Shown here: in pieces, positions 31,192-40,120 of the stretch
Layout: every line of letters starts with the position of its first letter
Numbering within the stretch: position 1 is the stretch's first letter
Assembly: GCA_017481225.1 (NCBI GenBank)
Contig: JAFUPM010000027.1
Span: 1 to 44,636, forward strand
Direction: 5' to 3'
DNA from: Clostridia bacterium
GTDB taxonomy: Bacteria; Bacillota; Clostridia; Oscillospirales; CAG-272
DNA: 44,636 bases
The notes under the pieces: generated by a model
What the model was told of the DNA's origin: nothing
Databases searched by the model: none
The model's input: only the letters and a program-made list of their open reading frames with translations
Made by a program: the position numbers and the translations under genes

Positions 31192-31593
31192 TTATTCCGT
31201 CTGCCACCCGTCGGTGAGCGTGGTAACCTTTTCGTACAGCTCCGCCTGGCGCTCAGCAATAAACATAAGAGCCTCATACACCGTCGTCAGCTCCTCGCTG
31301 ACACCCTTATAACGTCTGAGAAATGCGCCGTCCTTGTGCGTAAATCCGACGTAAAGCTCCTCGCCGTCGCTGTTTTTGAGAGATAGGCGAAAATCTCCGC
31401 CGAGAGACAGTATCTCATCAGAGAACACCGCAGCTCCGTCCTTGACTGTACCGACGGCATACTCACCGCCGGGAGCGCGGAGCATAACCTCCGTCCCTTC
31501 AGGTACTCCCCATATCTCTACGCGCAAAAGTCCGTTTTCGCTTACTCCCAGCTCGCGGATAGCTATTGCTTTTCCTATAACCGATATTTTCAT
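31192..31593 (-). CDS. Small late protein, unknown function
   Basis: The start is ATG 31593 (MKISVIGKAIAI), overlapping the stop of the upstream small gene as TAATG. The 133-residue product has a beta-rich N-terminal part (LLRVEIWGVPEGTEVMLR) and a C-terminal helix (VYEALMFIAERQAELYEKV). Located between the fibre cassettes and lysis genes, it may be a tail accessory. Not recognised. Confidence 0.5.
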   Translation of the reverse strand: MKISVIGKAIAIRELGVSENGLLRVEIWGVPEGTEVMLRAPGGEYAVGTVKDGAAVFSDEILSLGGDFRLSLKNSDGEELYVGFTHKDGAFLRRYKGVSEELTTVYEALMFIAERQAELYEKVTTLTDGWQTE

Positions 31594-31805
31594 TACTTCA
31601 GCCACTCCGGCTTCTTGGGAATTACAAGAGTCTCGGTGGCATTGAGCCAAGCCTCGTACCAAGCCTTAAGCTCTGCGGTCTGTTCTGCCGTGAGCGTATC
31701 GTACCATGGCTTGCCGCGATTGATGACCGGGAAGCATTCCTTTGCTCTGCGGTCACGGATGTGAATAATTCTTCCTATGGGACGAAACTTTTTTGTGTTT
31801 TCCAT
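31593..31805 (-). CDS. Small fibre-partner protein, copy 2
   Basis: This 70-residue protein is almost identical to the product of 32481-32684 from residue about 17 on (IRDRRAKECFPVIN, YDTLTAEQTAELKAWYEAW, LVIPKKPEWLK). The RDRR start, LT.EQ..EL..W helix and Pro/Trp end resemble short tail-fibre assembly chaperones. Each copy lies just downstream of a leucine-rich fibre gene. Function is inferred from that pairing. AAGGAGG precedes ATG 31805. Confidence 0.55.
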   Translation of the reverse strand: MENTKKFRPIGRIIHIRDRRAKECFPVINRGKPWYDTLTAEQTAELKAWYEAWLNATETLVIPKKPEWLK

Positions 31806-31819
31806 TATTTATTACCTCC

Positions 31820-32467
31820 TTATGCTGCGCTTTTCATCATCAGTTCAGCATCATGGCCAGCCTCAAGCGCAAGTGCATATTGCTCACGGTACTGCTCTAT
31901 AATGTTGGAATGTGTTAGATTACCAGGTATGAATGTATGATTTATCCATTCTTCATCGTTTTCGTCAATTTCGGCCTCAACATTTCCTATTAGGTGAACA
32001 TAGAGATGCTCTTCGACAAAGCAATAGACCACAGTATCCGAACCGCCGAAGCTCAACTCATTATATGTCTTACCTGTAGCCGCCGAAATTGTTTCGGCAA
32101 AATCGTCATCAAGGTTTGCCCGACAGTAAAGCTCAGTGAGGTTGGCGAGGGTCTCAATGTTACCGACTCCAACGAAAATAATGTACTTACCCAGAGTGAG
32201 CTTTGTAATCTCGGTATCGTCTTTAAATGCGTTCTCAGCAACCTCAAGCACAGGCTTACCCTCGTAGGTATCGGGAATAATTATCTCGCTGCCCTTTACC
32301 GTTCCTCTGCCCGTTACAATGTAATAGTTGCCGTCTGCAGAAAGCTCATAGGCGAGGCTGGGTACTCCCGCCGTATCCGAAGGTCCAACGTAGCCCACGT
32401 AGTCGCGGAGCTTCTTGTCTGTCATATCGTAGGTATTGGAGCCTATTCTTAATTTTGTTTTCCTCAT
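31820..32467 (-). CDS. BspA-type leucine-rich tail fibre/receptor-binding protein, copy 2
   Basis: The first about 95 residues of this 215-residue protein closely match the next fibre gene (LRIGSNTYDMTD, LAYELSADG, YYIVTGRGTVKGSEI, PDTYEGKPV). They lead into LRR_5-type units (AFKDDTEITKLTLGKYI, NLTELYC). The C-terminal half is acidic and unique. BspA-type repeats in phage tails bind surface ligands. Duplicated N-terminal part plus divergent tip fits alternative receptor binding. AAAGGAG precedes the ATG. Confidence 0.68.
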   Translation of the reverse strand: MRKTKLRIGSNTYDMTDKKLRDYVGYVGPSDTAGVPSLAYELSADGNYYIVTGRGTVKGSEIIIPDTYEGKPVLEVAENAFKDDTEITKLTLGKYIIFVGVGNIETLANLTELYCRANLDDDFAETISAATGKTYNELSFGGSDTVVYCFVEEHLYVHLIGNVEAEIDENDEEWINHTFIPGNLTHSNIIEQYREQYALALEAGHDAELMMKSAA

Positions 32468-32480
32468 TTTGAATTCTCCT

Positions 32481-32684
32481 TTACTTCAGCCACTCGGGAG
32501 CTTTGGGAATTACAAGGGTCTCGGTGGCATTGAGCCAAGCCTCGTACCAAGCCTTAAGCTCTGCCGTCTGTTCTGCCGTGAGCGTATCGTACCACGGCTT
32601 GCCGCGGTTGATGACCGGGAAACATTCCTTCGCTCTGCGGTCACGGATGTGGTTTATTCTTGAAATTTTTTTAGAATTATTCAT
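32481..32684 (-). CDS. Small fibre-partner protein, copy 1
   Basis: This 67-residue protein is a near duplicate of the product of 31593-31805. Only the first about 15 residues and one position near the end differ. It lies between the two fibre genes. The close DNA identity of the two copies indicates recent duplication or gene conversion. Confidence 0.55.
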   Translation of the reverse strand: MNNSKKISRINHIRDRRAKECFPVINRGKPWYDTLTAEQTAELKAWYEAWLNATETLVIPKAPEWLK

Positions 32685-32702
32685 CTTTATTTCCTCCGTT
32701 AA

Positions 32703-33314
32703 TTATGCATATGAAGCAATTTCAAGAGCAATATCGTCTTCGTCAATGGTGTGGACGTTACCGTCTTCTTCGTAACCACATTCAAGGTCTCTATTGATAC
32801 AATCATTGAACCTAGTGGCGCAATTTTTGGAGCCTTCACCATATCCCCACACTGGGTACATTCCGTCTCGAACGTTACCGTGTTGCTCGCAATCAATCCA
32901 CCAACCGTCATAATCATAAAGCTCTTCTTCCTCTCCACGATAAGTTCCCTTTCTTACGGTTTCCTCGCTTGTGTTAAAATAAAGCTCCGCAAGGTTAGGG
33001 CACACAATAGCACCGCCGCCTATATAGGTTACATTTGCGCCTACGGTGATTTTTGTTATCTCTTCGTCACCGTAAAAGGCTTTTACTGCCACCTCTCTAA
33101 CAGGCTTACCCTCGTAGGTATCGGGAATAATTATCTCGCTGCCCTTTACCGTTCCTCTGCCGGTAACGATGTAGTATGTGCCGTCTGCCGAAAGCTCATA
33201 GGCGAGGCTGGGAGCACCCGCCGCATCCGAAGACTCAACGTAGCCCACGTGGTTGCGCGCGCCTTCGTCGGCAATATTATATTCTTTGCTTCCTATTCTT
33301 AATTTAGATTTCAT
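32703..33314 (-). CDS. BspA-type leucine-rich tail fibre/receptor-binding protein, copy 1
   Basis: The start is ATG 33314 (MKSKLRIGSKEYN) with AGAAAGGAAA upstream; more upstream codons overlap the BppU gene. The 203-residue product has the shared N-terminal module and LRR_5 units (AFYGDEEITKITVGANVTYI). Its unique C-terminus is rich in Asp, Glu, Tyr and Cys, including a GGWWI-like DYDGWWIDCEQHG segment that could be the contact tip. Confidence 0.68.
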   Translation of the reverse strand: MKSKLRIGSKEYNIADEGARNHVGYVESSDAAGAPSLAYELSADGTYYIVTGRGTVKGSEIIIPDTYEGKPVREVAVKAFYGDEEITKITVGANVTYIGGGAIVCPNLAELYFNTSEETVRKGTYRGEEEELYDYDGWWIDCEQHGNVRDGMYPVWGYGEGSKNCATRFNDCINRDLECGYEEDGNVHTIDEDDIALEIASYA

Positions 33315-33337
33315 TGTTTTTTCCTTTCTTTTATAGC

Positions 33338-34297
33338 TTACAAGTAAACGCTCCAATTGAGGGCAAAATCCTCCCCCAAGGTATGTGCTTCGTCGCCGAG
33401 TATGCACGTCTCCCCCGAATGTCTTGTATATATCTCCGCGCAGTTTTCGGTCGCGCCGTTAAGGCACACAATATAGTATTCTTCAGAACCCCCGTGGGCT
33501 TCACACAGTCCGTAATAACCCCACTCACCGCCGTCTGCCACTTCCTTCTCTGCCTCAGTCGGCGCACGTTTGAATACGAGGCTTAAAAGATTATCTACCA
33601 TAAACGCGCCGCCGCCAACGTAGTCGACGTTACTGCCTACAAAAATCTGCTTAACGTTAGGGTTCCCGTAGAACGCCTTTGCCGCCACCTCTTTAACCGG
33701 CAAGCCGAGATAATAGTCGGGGATGCTTATCTCGTTACCCTCTACCGTGCCGGGACCCGTTACAATGTAATAAGTACCGTCGGCGGAAGGCTCGAATTGA
33801 AGTCCGACGCCAAGGTTTCTGACAAGCTCGGCAGCATCCGCCACCTTCTTAGCGTTCTCCTCCGCCGAGAGTATCAGCCCCCACGAGGGATTTGCACGAA
33901 GCGCCGCCTCAAGCTCCTGCTCCGTGACGTCGCCCTCTGTATCCGAAATCTGAAACACAAAGGTCGGTGCGCCTATCTTCGCGCCTCGCTCGTCGTATAG
34001 ATGCAGATTACAGGCAACGCACCCGGCAACGGAAAGCGCATCGGGCGTCGGGATATATGACACCGTATTATCCACGTGGCTCACGGTGCAGTTATCCAAA
34101 ACACCCTTACCGTCAGCGCCGTTATGCACGGATATCGCCGCACGCACGCCGTAAGGCAGCTTTACCGCTTCGGGCCCGTCGCGTATGCTGAAGATGACCT
34201 CAAAAGCACCTCGGTCAGTCTTGATAAACGGGATCGTCGCCTGATAGCCCTGCCGCTGTAAATCAAGCATCACCCGTCTTGTAATTTTTAATGCCAA
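33338..34297 (-). CDS. BppU-like baseplate protein with leucine-rich C-terminal domain
   Basis: The start is TTG 34297 (LALKITRRVMLDL), chosen for the AAAGGAGG seven bases upstream. The 319-residue product has a BppU N-terminal domain (about 1-135), as in lactococcal-type baseplate upper proteins, a helical linker (about 140-175), then a leucine-rich module (SADGTYYIVTGPGTVEGNEI, AFYGNPNVKQIFVGSNV) related to the two fibres below it. It is probably the base on which the fibres stand. A promoter/terminator element lies directly upstream. Confidence 0.75.
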   Translation of the reverse strand: MALKITRRVMLDLQRQGYQATIPFIKTDRGAFEVIFSIRDGPEAVKLPYGVRAAISVHNGADGKGVLDNCTVSHVDNTVSYIPTPDALSVAGCVACNLHLYDERGAKIGAPTFVFQISDTEGDVTEQELEAALRANPSWGLILSAEENAKKVADAAELVRNLGVGLQFEPSADGTYYIVTGPGTVEGNEISIPDYYLGLPVKEVAAKAFYGNPNVKQIFVGSNVDYVGGGAFMVDNLLSLVFKRAPTEAEKEVADGGEWGYYGLCEAHGGSEEYYIVCLNGATENCAEIYTRHSGETCILGDEAHTLGEDFALNWSVYL

Positions 34298-34325
34298 AAG
34301 TTTTTCCTCCTTTCTTTTTGTCACT

Positions 34326-34360
34326 ATTATAAATAAAAAAGGGGAGTATTTAAACCCCCC
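34326..34360 (-). promoter_or_regulatory. Putative late promoter with G6 box (copy 3 of 3)
   Basis: Leftward, G6 (34360-34355), TTTAAAT, a short C-rich segment and TATAAT (34331-34326), with 23 bases between the last G and the -10. It lies 29 bases upstream of the BppU-like start and matches copies 1 and 2 in order and spacing. Confidence 0.5.
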
Positions 34361-34390
34361 TAAAAATCCCAAAAAATTGGGATTTTTTAT
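34361..34390. terminator. Bidirectional intrinsic terminator (copy 3 of 3)
   Basis: ATCCCA pairs with TGGGAT and has A/T runs on both sides. It ends the giant-gene operon just before the baseplate/fibre operon. A lone CCCGAC/GTCGGG hairpin follows at 34391-34405, as in the other two copies. Confidence 0.82.
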
Positions 34391-34418
34391 CCCGACCTTG
34401 TCGGGTATATGCTCCCTC

Positions 34419-37400
34419 TCATTTGAGGAACTGGTCTATTTCCTCTGCAAGCTCCGGGAAATGCCTCTTGATAAAACCGTATATAGCGTTCCACACGTTA
34501 CGGACAGGAAGACCAACCACCTGGGAGAAAGCGAAAGCAAGCTTTCTCATAGAGCCTACGACATCACCGACGTCACCCTTACCGTCAAGGAGATTCTCTA
34601 TCGTCTTCCAGACCGACTTTACCGCACCAACAAGCGTATTCACGGTATCATAAGCGAAGTGCGATACGTCGTATCCGTCGCCTAAAAGATCGACGATATC
34701 TCTGATAAGCGGCAAGCCGCCGATAAGATTAGACCCGAAGTCGGAAAGCAGCTCACCGACGATTTCTTCATCATCGTCGAGCTTCCCTCTCAAATAGTTA
34801 AACAACAGCGCAACCACCGCCATATACACCGAGTTGCCTACAAGCACAGCGGTACTCTTCGTTACCTTTTTGCCCGCCTTCTTTATCTGCGCCTCAAGCT
34901 TCGCCCGCTTTGCCGGGTCACTTGTACGCACGAGCCGCTTCTTCGCGTAGATCACCTCTCCGACAGCATCAAGGAACCTGCCCTGTGTTTTCATAGCGTC
35001 GGATGAGAACATAGTTAAGCCGCGGACTATTTCGCTTGACGATCTCATGGCCGCCGATCTCTCAGTAGAGATAGAGTTCTGCTGTGTATCCAGGATAACC
35101 CCAGTCAGTATCTCCCCTGCTCGCACAAGGTTTTCCTCCGTGCCGACAGCTGCGCCCTCCTTCGCCGCCTGTATCTTACAAGCCTCAAAGAGTGAGCACA
35201 CCACCGCGCGGTCAACGGCGCCAATGGGCGACATCAGCACGTCCTGCCCCTTTTCTAACAGCTCGCCTGCTTTATTTTTCCTGACTACACTGCCGTCCTT
35301 TTTCTCCACAACGCCCTGGGAAAGATATGCGTGGTTCTCCTCGTTTCTTATCTTGGCAAGCTTACAGTACTCGTCTACCACCTCGCCGAGCTCTCGGAGC
35401 CTCGCCCTGCCCTTTTGCGTGAAAATATCTAAGCCGCCCTTTGCTTTGCCGACAACGGCGCCGATACCCTTCATAAGTGCGCCGGGAGACAGAACGTGGA
35501 GTGCCGCGCCGTAGGACGAAAGCTGTGAGAGCAGCACCTTGCCGTTCAAGGCGAGGCCTGCCACCACGGTGCCCTTGCGGAGCTGACCTATGGCGCCGTT
35601 AAGTATATTGTCCTCTGTAGGTCTTATTCCCTGCGCATCGGCTATGAGCTTTTTGAAATAATCGTGGCTTCCGCTCTCGATTATTTCCTCCTTGGCGTTC
35701 CTTCTCTCACCCCACACCTTGTTAGCGCTTTTCATGATGTTAACAGGCGCGTTCTTATTGCCCGACACGTCGGTATTGTATATGCGGTCAAAGAAGTCCA
35801 CAAACTCCTGCATCTCGGCGTAGGTGCACATTGCCCGGGCGTGCCTCTCGTACACCGTCATAAAGCTGATAAGCCCCAGCGCCTGTCTTGAGCCCTTGAC
35901 TCTGTCCTTGTTGGCTGATATATTGCTGACGCTCTCAAGCTCGTCCTTGTAGGCTACAGCCTCTGCCATCTTCGCAATTCCTGCGCGCTTTATGGGGAAG
36001 TAATAGCCCTTGCCAACGTTAGAGAAGCCGTGCCGTCTCATATCGGTACGCCGCTTCATATCGCGGAATATTCTATTGAAGCCCTCCTCCTCGATAGCTA
36101 TAATCTCTCGGTCAAGCTCGTCAAGGCTGCGCTCGATCTTCTCTATCTCGCGGCTGACGATGCCTTCAAGCTCCTCGGCGGAAAGTGTCTCGCTGTCAAA
36201 GCCCTCGGTAGCAAGCTCGCGAGCCTTCGCCTCTGCCTCCTCCTTACCGATACCGTTCTCCGCAAGCTCTCTTGCAACAAGCGAGCGTTTGAATTCTATC
36301 GCCGCGCCCTTGGCTACGCTGTAAGCCTCCACGCGCTTGCCCTTAAAGTCAACATACTCGAAACCGTTATAGACAAATCCCGCGTGAGAGTCCTTCTGCT
36401 TCAGAGTCATATACAGAGCTATTGCCTGTGCTTTTGGTACCTTGTGGCCGTAGATCTCAACGCTTTGAGTCTGAAGATCTCTTGCATAATTGGGGTGCGC
36501 TTCGATAAACTCGTTGTACGCCGCCAAACTCTCCGAGATTGCAACGTCGCGCTTAACGACTGCATCCTCGAGCATTCTGAATATACGGGTGAAAAATCCG
36601 TTCTCGGTATATCTGTCGTACCTTCTCACAACCGCAAGCGGATCGCTGAAGTTATCGAAATACCACTTGAATATATGGGAGTCGACAATGCTGTCAAGCC
36701 TGCCGCCGTCGCTTTCCCTCGACTCGCGCAGATCGTCCATAAAGCTTTCGGCAAGCGGAACTATATCCACCCACTTCCCCTGATAGAATACCTTATTGTA
36801 GTTTTCTACAAAGTGCTTGAAATAAGTGAGGACATCATAGAGGTTCCACGCCTCCTCGGCGGTAAGTTTGCCTTTTTTTACGTTGCCCTGCTCGTCTACT
36901 ACAAGCTCGTCAAGCAGCTCACGTATGCCGGGGAGATAGTATCCCGGATTCTGCTCGTCCTTGTATTCAAGGAACTCGTTGCCCGTATGGTACCAGTCGC
37001 GTAGCTCTGCAATCTTGGCTCTTACCTTGTTCGGAGAGAAGGTCTGCCGATACTCGAACCTCGCAAGCTCACGGAGCAGGCCCGACACTCTGTCGCCTCT
37101 GACCTCCGTCGCGTTCTCAAAGGTACCGAGCTTCGCGTCTCTGATGCTTCGCGCAACTCTGTCTAGCGCCAGGGTAGCCTTAAAGTAGTCTACCATACCG
37201 TTATACTTTTCCTTGAATCTCTCCTTGCGGGCTTCGTATATTTCTTCCATATTTTCAGCGTGCTTACGCGCATTATCGAGCTGCCTTTTGGCTTTCCTAC
37301 CTTCTTTCAGCTCTTTAACGTATGGAGATTCCAGGCCAAGCTCACGGTATGCCGAAAGCAATTCATCAACAATTTTTGAATTCAGCTCCGTTATTTCCCG

Positions 37401-40082
37401 GCTCGAAGTATCATCAATAGCTGATATGTATCTTTCTTCTTCGATAGCCTCTGTGTAAATTGCATCAAGCTCGATCAATGCATCTGCAGTATCCATCGTT
37501 CTCAAACGCATAAATTCAGGAACGTATCTTATTATTTCCTCGACAAATCGGTCAGAGTCTATTCCGCTTTCTCCTTTATGCTTGTTACTCCATCTGCCAA
37601 AATATGACCTGGCTTTTTCTTTTCCGAGCTTATAGGTAATTGCATTATATACACCCTTCTCGAACGTAAGGTGCGAAATGTACGGCTTGATTTTTTCGAG
37701 TATTTCCCTTTGTCTTTCGTATTCGGGATTATCCGCTACAGCCTCATCCAGTATCGCATCACGAATTTTATCCTTCATCATTACGATAAAATCCGTTCGT
37801 TCCAGCTCACCGTCTGCGGCATTTAATCCTATCCATAGCTCGTCCACCAGTTGAGCCCTTGTTTTTTCTCTGATTGTCTTGGTCTCCGGAATGTTTCTCA
37901 ATGCCTCTCTGGCATCAGCTTTTGAGTAGAATCTTGAATGCGTAAATTTAGCTCTGTTTTTTTCGTACTCTCCGCGGCTCATAGTCACAGTCCCGGCTGT
38001 ATTCCTGCGGTTGCCGATATTCTTCTCGTATCTCTCCACCATATCACGGAATGGCTTTGCCGCGGAAATCTCAAGGAGCTTTCTGTCCTTACGGGTTACG
38101 TCGTCGGTAATACGGTCTATCTGCTCTCTGAGCCTCTCGCGCTCACCGGCGAAGGTGCGCTTGTCCCCAATCTCGTCATATCGACGGAGCAGCCTCGCCC
38201 TCTCGGAGAGCTTATCGTCAATATCCTCGATCTCAGCTCTGTACTGCCTCATTGCCTCGCGCTCCTCGTCGGTACTAGCCAGCCCGTAGAACGCCTCAGC
38301 CAGAGCCTCTCTGTCGAGCTTGTCCGCGAGGGAAAGGCTCTTCTCGGAAGAATTTTTCAAAATTTTTTCAGCAAAACTATTGCTTTTTTCCGCTGAATCG
38401 GGTATAATAGAACTAGATACAAAGCTTGTGGCATTAGCAAGAGACCCGTTGGGCACTCCCTTTTGCGATTCTCGTTTTGTATCTTTTTTGTTTTCGGAAA
38501 ATTTAAATATGGATCCATCCGGCATCAGTATACGATGTACTTTATAGTGATTGTTTCTCATATTTACAACCACTGCCATATTGCCTCGTATTCCATTCAA
38601 TTCTACCGGTGCAGCAAAAGTCACTGTGTGCTTACCACGCAGTTTATGATTGCCGTGTTCACCTATTTGAATTCCTCTTTTCAAAACTCTGTAAATCGCA
38701 ATAATTGATACTTTCTCCTCATCAGTATCGAGATAATTCATAGCACCGCGAATGTCACTTTCCTCAAAATAAATCTTTCCGAAATTTTGTCTATCAGCCT
38801 GAAATCCGTATTTTTTTAGTTCATCTATTGCATAATTCCCAGCTTCGTATTTGTCTGAACCTATATTTGTCGGCACAGTAGAATAAAAAACAATCGGCAT
38901 TTTATTCAAGACATCCTGTGAATGTAGTAATTGCTCTCTTATTCCAGCGGTTTCGGGGTCGTATTCGTCTTTTGCAAAGAATTCAACCTCATCAGCACGC
39001 ACAAACACAACATCCTCCCGATCTATATCAGGGCGGGTGTTTTTTCTCTCTTCTTCCGTGAGGCTTATTCTGTCCGCAGTATCCCGCGCCTCAATCTCTC
39101 CGGCAGTAGCTCTATACTGCTCCATTGCCGTTCTGTTCTCTGTATTATTGAACATCTCAACGTTACTTCCGCCTGCGAAGCCTTCTATATCTTGTATTGC
39201 GTGCTGAATTTCGTGCATTAAGGTTTTCTTTAACTGTTTTATATCTGGTCTCATTCTTTGAGGTAAAGATATTTCCTTAAAACCGGGGTGATATGAGGCA
39301 GTCGCCGCATCTCCGCTATGGAAATAAACCTCAACATCTGCTAACTGCGGATATGCCTCGAAAAGCGCAGGGTGCCAAATTAAATCTCCGAGCTTGTTTG
39401 GAGTAATTGATTTGCCTTCAAGCATTTTATCGAGTTCGTCAAGTTCTCTCGATTCTGCTTCTGTTGCGGTTACAGTGAAATACACCTTTTCTACAAGTTC
39501 TGCATAGCGGCGCACATTAGCATCTCTGGAGTATTTTCCGTTAAGCGCGAGCTCAAAATCATTATCATTTATTTCAAACCTCCACTTGCCGTCATACCCT
39601 TTAAACCAGCCTGTATTTTTTCGTACAGTTTCAGAACCAACTCCGTCGGCTATCATTCGCTTGGCAATATCAAGCCTTGTAATATTGGCATTTTTTGCTT
39701 TTTCACCGGCAAAAGAATAATCCCTCTTCTCCTCGCTAACGCTCATATTATCCCCGTTTGTGTTCGTTACAGCCGGATTTTCGCCTGTTTTTGCGCTGTT
39801 AGAACCATCTGCGGTTACAACGTCTGCTTTCGCTTTCTCCGCAGCCTTGACGTCGGAGACAGCCTTAGCGGCGGTGTTTGCCTCGCGCAGAGCCGTAACG
39901 AATTTGTTTTCAAGCGCTCTCTGCAGCTTCGCGGCACCCTGCTCGACTATTCTCTGCTCCGGGGTCCTCGATGAGTATTCACCGACGCGGCGGATTCGGG
40001 AAACAAGCTTCTCGAAAAAGTCCGTCACAGCCTTCCACACACGGGCAAATATATTCCTATGCTCCGCGGCGAGCTTGTTCAT
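34419..40082 (-). CDS. Giant phage polyvalent (ejection) protein, C-terminal part
   Basis: From the in-frame ATG 40082 the frame encodes 1,887 residues, but it stays open upstream through the repeat at 40121-40370 with no start codon. The true start is therefore ATG 2452 in a circular genome (2,717 residues in all). Visible parts, numbered from 40082: a second zinc-protease-like HEIQH at residue 290; at about 395-540 an LPD3-like module ending in KVHRILMPDGSIF; long charged helical regions (about 600-1330); and a C-terminal LPD38-like part with SPIGAVDRAV, LDTQQNSISTERSAAM and one or two hydrophobic helices. Such polyvalent proteins are ejected with the DNA in related short-tailed phages. Confidence 0.8.
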   Translation of the reverse strand: MNKLAAEHRNIFARVWKAVTDFFEKLVSRIRRVGEYSSRTPEQRIVEQGAAKLQRALENKFVTALREANTAAKAVSDVKAAEKAKADVVTADGSNSAKTGENPAVTNTNGDNMSVSEEKRDYSFAGEKAKNANITRLDIAKRMIADGVGSETVRKNTGWFKGYDGKWRFEINDNDFELALNGKYSRDANVRRYAELVEKVYFTVTATEAESRELDELDKMLEGKSITPNKLGDLIWHPALFEAYPQLADVEVYFHSGDAATASYHPGFKEISLPQRMRPDIKQLKKTLMHEIQHAIQDIEGFAGGSNVEMFNNTENRTAMEQYRATAGEIEARDTADRISLTEEERKNTRPDIDREDVVFVRADEVEFFAKDEYDPETAGIREQLLHSQDVLNKMPIVFYSTVPTNIGSDKYEAGNYAIDELKKYGFQADRQNFGKIYFEESDIRGAMNYLDTDEEKVSIIAIYRVLKRGIQIGEHGNHKLRGKHTVTFAAPVELNGIRGNMAVVVNMRNNHYKVHRILMPDGSIFKFSENKKDTKRESQKGVPNGSLANATSFVSSSIIPDSAEKSNSFAEKILKNSSEKSLSLADKLDREALAEAFYGLASTDEEREAMRQYRAEIEDIDDKLSERARLLRRYDEIGDKRTFAGERERLREQIDRITDDVTRKDRKLLEISAAKPFRDMVERYEKNIGNRRNTAGTVTMSRGEYEKNRAKFTHSRFYSKADAREALRNIPETKTIREKTRAQLVDELWIGLNAADGELERTDFIVMMKDKIRDAILDEAVADNPEYERQREILEKIKPYISHLTFEKGVYNAITYKLGKEKARSYFGRWSNKHKGESGIDSDRFVEEIIRYVPEFMRLRTMDTADALIELDAIYTEAIEEERYISAIDDTSSREITELNSKIVDELLSAYRELGLESPYVKELKEGRKAKRQLDNARKHAENMEEIYEARKERFKEKYNGMVDYFKATLALDRVARSIRDAKLGTFENATEVRGDRVSGLLRELARFEYRQTFSPNKVRAKIAELRDWYHTGNEFLEYKDEQNPGYYLPGIRELLDELVVDEQGNVKKGKLTAEEAWNLYDVLTYFKHFVENYNKVFYQGKWVDIVPLAESFMDDLRESRESDGGRLDSIVDSHIFKWYFDNFSDPLAVVRRYDRYTENGFFTRIFRMLEDAVVKRDVAISESLAAYNEFIEAHPNYARDLQTQSVEIYGHKVPKAQAIALYMTLKQKDSHAGFVYNGFEYVDFKGKRVEAYSVAKGAAIEFKRSLVARELAENGIGKEEAEAKARELATEGFDSETLSAEELEGIVSREIEKIERSLDELDREIIAIEEEGFNRIFRDMKRRTDMRRHGFSNVGKGYYFPIKRAGIAKMAEAVAYKDELESVSNISANKDRVKGSRQALGLISFMTVYERHARAMCTYAEMQEFVDFFDRIYNTDVSGNKNAPVNIMKSANKVWGERRNAKEEIIESGSHDYFKKLIADAQGIRPTEDNILNGAIGQLRKGTVVAGLALNGKVLLSQLSSYGAALHVLSPGALMKGIGAVVGKAKGGLDIFTQKGRARLRELGEVVDEYCKLAKIRNEENHAYLSQGVVEKKDGSVVRKNKAGELLEKGQDVLMSPIGAVDRAVVCSLFEACKIQAAKEGAAVGTEENLVRAGEILTGVILDTQQNSISTERSAAMRSSSEIVRGLTMFSSDAMKTQGRFLDAVGEVIYAKKRLVRTSDPAKRAKLEAQIKKAGKKVTKSTAVLVGNSVYMAVVALLFNYLRGKLDDDEEIVGELLSDFGSNLIGGLPLIRDIVDLLGDGYDVSHFAYDTVNTLVGAVKSVWKTIENLLDGKGDVGDVVGSMRKLAFAFSQVVGLPVRNVWNAIYGFIKRHFPELAEEIDQFLK

Positions 40083-40120
40083 TACCCTTTGATTTGACAG
40101 CAGCTTACCGAGGGAGTTAC

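Noticed and set aside
31593-34297. Diversity-generating retroelement at the fibre locus
   Set aside because: No reverse transcriptase gene anywhere in the window and no adenine-biased template/variable repeat; the fibres differ by whole C-terminal segments.
34419-40082. N4-type virion RNA polymerase
   Set aside because: Size and capsid family suggested it, but no polymerase motifs were seen and the visible modules are protease-like and polyvalent-protein parts.
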